Source of the DNA: Pseudodesulfovibrio cashew
GTDB lineage: Bacteria; Desulfobacterota; Desulfovibrionia; Desulfovibrionales; Desulfovibrionaceae
Reading direction: 5' to 3'
Assembly (NCBI RefSeq): GCF_009762795.1
Contig: NZ_CP046400.1
Coordinates: forward strand, 1 to 64,000
DNA: 64,000 bases
This document shows, piece by piece, positions 59,201 to 64,000 of this stretch. The position numbers and the translations under genes were made by a program. How positions within the stretch are numbered: the stretch's first letter is position 1; the number at the start of each line of letters is the position of its first letter. The notes below the pieces were generated by a model. The model made no database searches. It was not told where the DNA came from and saw nothing but the letters and a program-made list of their open reading frames with translations.

Positions 59201-61524
59201 CCCTGCTGGTGGACAACCTCTCCAACAAAATGGCGCTGCAAATCGACGCCCCCGAGGAGATTCGCCCCGAGTCCGAACTCACGGTCCGGATCAAGGCCGA
59301 CCCCGGCGCGGTGGTCACCGTCGCCGCCGTGGACGAGGGCATCCTGCAACTCTCGGGCAGCAATGACCCCGACCCGTTCGGCTTCTTCTACGCCCGCCGG
59401 GCGCTGGGCGTGCACAGCTACGACACCTTCGCCATGCTCTACCCGGACATGGCCCGCGTCATGGGCCACGCCAAGGCGGGCGGCGGCATGGCCATGATGG
59501 CCGAGAGCCAGTTCATGCGCACCGGCAGCATCCTGCGGGTCAAGCCTGTCTCCTTCTGGTCCGGCCCGCTCAAGGCCGACGCGAAGGGCGACGTTTCGTA
59601 TACCGTGCGCCTGCCCGATTTCCAGGGCGCGCTCCGGCTGGTGGCCGTGGGCCTCGACGGCAAGCGGTTCGGCCTGAGCCGGTCCATGACCCGGGTCCGC
59701 TCCCCATTGGCAGTGACCCCGACCCTGCCGCGCTTCCTGGCGGCGGGAGACACCATGGAGATGCCGGTCACCCTGCGCAATGATCTGGGCAGGGACGGCG
59801 CCGTGACCATGGACGTCACGGCGGAGGGAGCCGTGGAAACGGACGCCCAGCCCATAACCAGGGATATCGCCGACGGCAACGAGACCACGGTCTACGTGCC
59901 GCTGAAGGCCAAACCCGGCGCTGGCGGCGCGGCCAAAATCACCATCCACGCCACCAGCGGGGACGAATCCCGCCGCATCGTGGTGGACCTGCCCGTGCGC
60001 CCCGCCCTGCCCTACCGCAGGGACGCCGCCTTCGGCGTGCTCAAGGACAAGGAGGGCGAACTGCTCCCGGCTCCCGAAGGCTTCGTGCCCGGCACCGTCA
60101 CCCGCACCGTGACCCTGGGCGCGCTGCCCATCTCCGGTTTCGCCGGGAAGCTCGAATACCTGCTGCGCTACCCCTACGGCTGCGCCGAGCAGACCACGTC
60201 CAAGGCATTCCCCCTGATCCGCTTCAACGCCCTGGCCCGGGCCTTTGCCCCGGACCTGCTGGGCGAGACGGGTGCCCCCTTCATGGTCCAGGCGGCCCTG
60301 TCGCGGTTGTCCGCCATGCAGACGGACAGCGGCGGCTTCGCCTTCTGGCCGGGCGGACGCGAGGCCAACCCGTGGGTCAGCGCCTACGTCGCGCACTTCC
60401 TGCTGGAGGCCTCCCAGGCCGGCTTCGGCGCGGACTTCATGTTGCCGCGCGCCCTGAACTACCTGCGCGTCCTGCCCTCCACACGGAACAGGAACCTTGA
60501 TACTGTGTCCTACGCCCTCTTCGACCTGGCCAAGGCGGGCGAACCCGAGCGGGGGGCCATGGACGAGCTGCGAGACAAACACGCGGACAAGCTCTCGGCA
60601 GCGGGCCGCACCCTGCTGGCCTGCGCCTACGCGTTGTCCGGCGACCCGGACTCCTTCAATGCGCTGCTGGCCAAGCTGCCAGAACTGCCCGAAGGCAGGG
60701 AGCACGGAGGAGGCATGGGCTCGGGGTTGCGCGACGCCGCGCTCATGCTCATCACCCTGGCCGACGCCGCGCCGGATGACAGGCTGGTGCCCGAGCTGGC
60801 GGCAAAGGTTTCGCGCCTCATGCACGTCAGCCGCTGGGGCACCACCCAGGAGAACGCCCTGGCCTTCACCGCTCTGGGCAAGACCCTGGACACGGCCGAC
60901 CCCGGTCCGTTCAGCGGCATGCTGGTATCCGGCGACACCGAATATCGCTTCGATGACGTGCCCACCTTCTCCAAGCGGGACATCCCGTCCGGCGGCCCGA
61001 TCCGGGCGGCCATGGCCTCGGACAACGCCACGGTCTACTGGTCAGCGACCACGCGCGGCGTGCCCGAACCGGAGACCGTCAAACCGGTCTCCAACGGCCT
61101 GGAGATCCGCCGCACCTTCCTCGACCGGGAAGGCAACCCGCTCAAGGCGACCAGCCTGCGGCAGGGCGACCTGGTGATCATGAAGACCGAACTTCGGGCA
61201 ACGGGCACCGCCGTGGAAAACGTGGTGGCACAGCTACTGCTGCCCGCCGGGCTGGAGGTGGAGAACCAACGCCTGGCGACCACGGAGACCGCCGCGTTCG
61301 CGCCCAAGGGCGAGCGCGCCATCTCCGGCCACCAGGACATGCGGGACGACCGCATCCTGTTCTTCACGGACCTGCGCCGCACCGGCTGGCACGCCGGATA
61401 CACGCAACTTCGGGCCGTGACGCCGGGCTCCTTCGCCCTGCCTCCGGCCCAGGCCGAGGCCATGTACGATCCGGCCATCATGGCCCGAGGCGAGACCGGG
61501 CGCATGGACGTGACCCGGAGGTAG
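56215..61524 (+). CDS. Alpha-2-macroglobulin family protein (thioester type)
   Basis: A 1769-residue envelope protein. A single N-terminal membrane anchor (about residues 9-27, no lipobox) keeps it in the periplasm. Several MG-type beta domains lead to the bait and thioester regions. The thioester motif is YPYGCAEQTTSKAF with C1323 and Q1326, all intact. Bacterial proteins of this family trap attacking proteases, and the pairing with pbpC is conserved. Length is typical. It starts at an ATG preceded by AAGGTG and ends 6 bp before the pbpC start. Confidence 0.93.
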   Translation: MNKSGLKTAVITILCLIVAAQAAWIITSTQPKAKPPSVKEVRVLQGRAGLEIELAAPLGADAPLPDQCAVLDPEAEGTWAWSNPYVLRFEATQPLKGNTQYSVTLAPETGIKGERAFTVQTGTFQLDDITFSERAGGKPATGIISVQLRFSGPVSPEDLLKHVTLTDETDNTPVPLQVMTSWSTRRMELRTDPLDKTTEGRTYRLNVSKGLQRAGSNLALTRDSEATFTLKIDPKLTCEGMTLSGSGLGLRFSTPMDPDSAAAFINVEPEADYTLSADGNTLLLSGGFTPGVKYTVTLRQGLTAADGAVLQQGIKATAAMPDLSPSVDFTGSGLFLPRSARTGLVLKAVNAGKLTVRIDRVYPNNLFAMLSEYGGRIFEEGWDYGGVPSNLGGKLFEQTFEVKAAKNETATVPLAFGNALRDMNGLLRISADIRGGESARRWLILSDIGLIAKRDSRTFHVWAVSNKTLKPIPGLKLTLISDKNQRLGRAVTGNYGTASLKLPENNDDGSPYLIMAEGQSGDFTFLLLSRFGVDTTGLDVSGVRTSRTGMRAFLYGERDLYRPGETFKGMAVVRQNDLAAPPSQPLVLVHRDSKGRVARKIRLTTGKDGTADFTLALPAYALTGTHSLALMAGKTVIGTYRFKVEEFIPDRIKVELLTGKTAYEPGQAIGLNVRSSYLFGPPAANLPVTLRGVLRAAPFAPTGLEDYVFGDPEREFQAQEFYASDGTLDANGTLSGSLPVPEGLTPPAALEAVLYGRVSEAGGRGVTAGKTVLVHPYAYYLGLGRLERNGLDPGKPISFRYVAAAPGGNVCAHGELTAKLYRDRWRTVVRQAPSGGFRYESVNDPQLVDSSTIPPGEGKGEVMFTPPSYGSYRVTIAAADSGASSATAFYCGGWGYSPWALKNPARLELATDKDQYQPGETAVVQIRAPFPGRVLVAVEGDTVHDTQIVDLEGNTGEVRLPVKQAYAPNAHVTALLVRKAADVDEGSVGRAFGAVPLLVDNLSNKMALQIDAPEEIRPESELTVRIKADPGAVVTVAAVDEGILQLSGSNDPDPFGFFYARRALGVHSYDTFAMLYPDMARVMGHAKAGGGMAMMAESQFMRTGSILRVKPVSFWSGPLKADAKGDVSYTVRLPDFQGALRLVAVGLDGKRFGLSRSMTRVRSPLAVTPTLPRFLAAGDTMEMPVTLRNDLGRDGAVTMDVTAEGAVETDAQPITRDIADGNETTVYVPLKAKPGAGGAAKITIHATSGDESRRIVVDLPVRPALPYRRDAAFGVLKDKEGELLPAPEGFVPGTVTRTVTLGALPISGFAGKLEYLLRYPYGCAEQTTSKAFPLIRFNALARAFAPDLLGETGAPFMVQAALSRLSAMQTDSGGFAFWPGGREANPWVSAYVAHFLLEASQAGFGADFMLPRALNYLRVLPSTRNRNLDTVSYALFDLAKAGEPERGAMDELRDKHADKLSAAGRTLLACAYALSGDPDSFNALLAKLPELPEGREHGGGMGSGLRDAALMLITLADAAPDDRLVPELAAKVSRLMHVSRWGTTQENALAFTALGKTLDTADPGPFSGMLVSGDTEYRFDDVPTFSKRDIPSGGPIRAAMASDNATVYWSATTRGVPEPETVKPVSNGLEIRRTFLDREGNPLKATSLRQGDLVIMKTELRATGTAVENVVAQLLLPAGLEVENQRLATTETAAFAPKGERAISGHQDMRDDRILFFTDLRRTGWHAGYTQLRAVTPGSFALPPAQAEAMYDPAIMARGETGRMDVTRR

Positions 61525-61530
61525 GCTGAA

Positions 61531-63843
61531 GTGAAGCGGCTTTCAAGCTTGGGGCTCGGGCTTGCATCGGGCCTCATGGCCGCGCTGCTGGTCTTCATGG
61601 CCTTGAACGCGCTCTTCCCGTTCCCGGAGGAGCGGCTTTACCCGCCGTCCGGCATGCGGGTGCTGGACCGCAATGGCACGGAGCTGCGCCGCTTTCCGGC
61701 GTCCGATACCATGTGGCGCTTTCCGGTCACTCTGGACCGGGTCTCGCCGCAACTGATCGAGGCCCTGATCGAGTCCGAGGACCGGTGGTTTTACGTCCAT
61801 CCGGGCGTGAACCCCCTGGCCGTGCTCCGCGCCGCCTGGGGCAATCTCCTGGCCGGGCGCGTGGTCTCCGGGGCGTCGACCATCCCCATGCAGATCGCCC
61901 GAATGACCGAACCCAGCGAGCGAACTCTCGCTGCCAAGCTGGCCGAGGCCTTCCGCGCCCTGCAACTGAGCCTGACCCACTCCAAGAAGGAGCTGCTCGG
62001 AATCTACCTGAACACCGCGCCCTTCGGCGGCAACATCGTGGGCGTGGACGCGGCCTCGCGCCTCTACTTTGGCAGGCCGCCGGACCGCCTCTCCCTGGGT
62101 GAATGCGCCCTGCTGGCCGTGCTGCCGCGCTCGCCCAACCGGTATGACCCGGCCCGCCACCCCGAGGCGGCCATGCGCGTGAGAGACCGCGTCCTCAAGC
62201 AACTGGCTGAACGCGGCGCGGTGGATGCGGAGGAAGCCCGCCGGGCCATGCGCCAGCCCATGGTGGCCCACCGCCGCCCCTCGCCCATGCTCGCCCCCCA
62301 CTTCACCCTGCTGGCGAGGCAGCGTCTGGGCGCGGAGACGGAGCTGCGGACCTCGCTGGACCTCGCAGCCCAACACACCGTGGAGCACCTGCTGGCCCGG
62401 CATATTGCCCGCGTAAGGCAGCAGGGCATTTCCAACGGGGCGGTCGTGGTCCTCGACAGGCGCACGCGCCAGGTGCTGGCCATGGCCGGGTCCGCCGACT
62501 TCTTCGACGACCAGCGCCAGGGGCAGGTCAACAACGGGCTGGCCCCGCGCTCGCCGGGTTCGGCCCTCAAGCCGTTTCTCTACGCCCTGGCCTTTGACAA
62601 GGGACTGGCCATCCCCGAGTCCCGGCTGCTCGACGTCCCCACGGACTACGCGGGCTACGCGCCGGAGAATTACTCAGGAACCTTTTCCGGCCAGGTCACC
62701 GCGTCCGAGGCCCTGGCCCGCTCCCTCAACGTCCCGGCGGTGCGCCTGTTGGCCCGCACCGGGCTCAAGGAGTTTCACGCCCTGCTCCGAACCGGCGGAC
62801 TGGAGACCGTGGACCGCCCGGCGGCCAGCTACGGCCTGCCCCTGGTCCTCGGCGCATGCGAAGTCCGGCTCGTGGACCTGGTGAACCTGTACGCCACCCT
62901 GGCCCAGGGCGGGACCCACCGCCCCTGGCGCATCACCCCCGGTGAGCAGAAAACGGGCACGCCGTTGTTCTCGACCGAGGCCGCACGCTCCGTTGCCGAC
63001 ATCCTGACCACCGTGACCCGGCCGGACATGCCTGAGTCCTGGCGGCTGACACGGGACAGGCCCGCAGCGGCGTGGAAGACGGGCACCTCCTTCGGCCATC
63101 GCGACGCCTGGGCCGTGGGCTTCGGCCCCACCCTGGCCGTAGGCGTATGGGTGGGCAACCCGGACGGTACGCCGGTCAAGGGTATTTCTGGCGCAACCCA
63201 CGCCGGCCCACTCTTTTTTGATATCTTGCACGCTCTGGAGTCCCCCTCGCGCGACCTGCGCCTGCCGGATGCGCCCGACCTGCGAAAGGTCCGGCTGTGC
63301 GCCTTCAGCCGCATGCCCGCCGGGCCGGACTGCCCGGAGACGATCACGGCCATGGCCGGACCGAAAATGATCCTGCCACGCTGCACCGCCCACAAGCGAT
63401 ACATGGCTGACCGGAAGACCGGCCTTAGGCTCCAGGGGAGCTGCCTGGCCCTCAGGCCCGCCGTATCCCGCGTGGCAGCAACCGTGCCCCCGGAGCTGGC
63501 CGCCTGGCTCAAGGCGCAGGGAAAGCCGGTCCCGGCCCTGCCCGCGCTCAGCCCGGCCTGCACCGACGTGCCCGAGGGGAGCGGCCCGAACATCCTCTCA
63601 CCCTCGGCCAGGACACCCTACGTAATGCGCCACGACGCCCCGGCCCGCTTCCAGCAGATCGCCCTGCGCGCCGAGACTGCCGACCCGGACCAGCCTTTAT
63701 GGTGGTATGTGGACGGCGATTTTGCGGGCAGCGCAAAGCCCGGCGCGCCGCTCTTCCTGCCCATGGTGCCGGGCGAGCACGCCGCATCCGTCACGGACAG
63801 CCAGGGCCGGACGAACTCGGTCCGGTTCACGGTAATTGAATAA
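61531..63843 (+). CDS. pbpC: Penicillin-binding protein 1C
   Basis: A 770-residue bifunctional peptidoglycan synthase. One membrane helix at the N-terminus is followed by the glycosyltransferase domain (LIEALIESEDRWFYVHPGVNP, catalytic Glu, and GASTIPMQIARM). The transpeptidase domain has SPGSALKPF (SxxK S344-K347), SLN and KTGTSFG. A C-terminal BiPBP-like beta domain follows (about 660-770). The start is GTG at 61531. Together with the upstream macroglobulin it forms a cell-wall repair and protease-defence pair. Confidence 0.94.
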   Translation: MKRLSSLGLGLASGLMAALLVFMALNALFPFPEERLYPPSGMRVLDRNGTELRRFPASDTMWRFPVTLDRVSPQLIEALIESEDRWFYVHPGVNPLAVLRAAWGNLLAGRVVSGASTIPMQIARMTEPSERTLAAKLAEAFRALQLSLTHSKKELLGIYLNTAPFGGNIVGVDAASRLYFGRPPDRLSLGECALLAVLPRSPNRYDPARHPEAAMRVRDRVLKQLAERGAVDAEEARRAMRQPMVAHRRPSPMLAPHFTLLARQRLGAETELRTSLDLAAQHTVEHLLARHIARVRQQGISNGAVVVLDRRTRQVLAMAGSADFFDDQRQGQVNNGLAPRSPGSALKPFLYALAFDKGLAIPESRLLDVPTDYAGYAPENYSGTFSGQVTASEALARSLNVPAVRLLARTGLKEFHALLRTGGLETVDRPAASYGLPLVLGACEVRLVDLVNLYATLAQGGTHRPWRITPGEQKTGTPLFSTEAARSVADILTTVTRPDMPESWRLTRDRPAAAWKTGTSFGHRDAWAVGFGPTLAVGVWVGNPDGTPVKGISGATHAGPLFFDILHALESPSRDLRLPDAPDLRKVRLCAFSRMPAGPDCPETITAMAGPKMILPRCTAHKRYMADRKTGLRLQGSCLALRPAVSRVAATVPPELAAWLKAQGKPVPALPALSPACTDVPEGSGPNILSPSARTPYVMRHDAPARFQQIALRAETADPDQPLWWYVDGDFAGSAKPGAPLFLPMVPGEHAASVTDSQGRTNSVRFTVIE

Positions 63844-63858
63844 GGAAAATCGACAGAC

Positions 63859-64000
63859 TCAGACCACACCGAAGGACTGGAGCTTGCGGTAAAGCGTCTT
63901 TCGCCCGATGCCGAGAATCCCGGCCGCCTTGGTGCGATTGTGCCCCGTGTGTTCCATGACACGCAGGATGTACTGCCGCTCGTGCTGAGCCAGGGTCGGA
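63859..64000 (-). CDS. C-terminus of an NtrC-family response regulator (partial)
   Basis: Only the last 46 codons are in the window. They read QHERQYILRVMEHTGHNRTK and then KAAGILGIGRKTLYRKLQSFGVV, a Fis-type helix-turn-helix at the C-terminus of sigma54 enhancer-binding proteins. The stop is at 63859-63861. The sensor and ATPase domains lie beyond the right edge. Confidence 0.85.
   Translation of the reverse strand, partial: PTLAQHERQYILRVMEHTGHNRTKAAGILGIGRKTLYRKLQSFGVV

Noticed and set aside
56149-60825. Two further long minus-strand open frames (867 and 653 codons) under the macroglobulin gene
   Set aside because: Same cause: antisense of a continuous, domain-rich gene with an intact thioester motif. 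There is no start context or family signature on the minus strand.

Overview
The window looks like a chromosomal segment of a GC-rich sulfate-reducing deltaproteobacterium of the Desulfovibrio/Pseudodesulfovibrio type. This is an inference from gene content. The clues are an rplU-rpmA-obgE/proB block, a GAK gene cluster, two bacteriohemerythrins, a molybdate transporter next to a molybdenum-storage-like protein, a probable selenoprotein and very GC-rich third codon positions. Most of the window is gene-dense core-like DNA; the far left end is visibly lower in G+C.

Layout. 1-2814: a broken nitrilase-family gene, tRNA-Ala(GGC) with its terminator, and two oligopeptide-type permease genes. These three protein genes carry four frame disruptions in about 2.1 kb, which suggests sequence error or decay. 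2811-9903: an alginate-lyase-family protein, recN, three solute-binding-like periplasmic proteins, a MarC protein, an acyl-ACP thioesterase and a GNAT acetyltransferase. 9943-15118 (minus strand): an HD-GYP protein, then an ECF sigma locus: sigma factor, anti-sigma-like membrane protein with a glycogen-binding-type domain, periplasmic protein, TPR lipoprotein and a repeat-rich secreted protein. Two promoters there share TTGTGACC-N15-GGGTATA. 15181-17898: nitroreductase, MBL hydrolase, an 80-residue probable selenoprotein (in-frame UGA plus SECIS-like hairpin), a flavin reductase and a ComF protein. 18395-24827: the ribosomal/obgE/proB block, with obgE and proB separated by three unrelated genes. 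One of these is a 588-residue protein behind a sigma28-type motility promoter.

24840-34098: MFS transporter, PadR regulator, a molybdenum module (MOT1-type transporter and storage protein), argB, moeA, two hemerythrins and a discoidin-like secreted protein. 34252-38056: an ABC importer behind a possible cobalamin-type riboswitch; its last gene fuses an ATPase to a binding-protein domain. 38097-47533: a catabolic operon with an XRE-cupin regulator, repeated TTCAAG/CTTGAA operators, a sigma54-type promoter, a LivGFKHM-like importer, a YgeY-like M20 hydrolase, a class III aminotransferase resembling taurine:2-oxoglutarate enzymes, and an iron-type alcohol dehydrogenase. Together they read as import, hydrolysis, transamination and aldehyde reduction of an N-substituted amine.

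47592-56065: a complete GAK cluster, an uncharacterised system: XXXCH protein, PHP-like protein, two amphi-Trp proteins, a PhoU-APH kinase fusion, ATP-grasp, HprK-related kinase B, CofD-like protein, a small protein and a ParA ATPase. 56215-63843: an alpha-2-macroglobulin with intact thioester followed by penicillin-binding protein 1C. The window ends in the C-terminus of an NtrC-family regulator on the minus strand.
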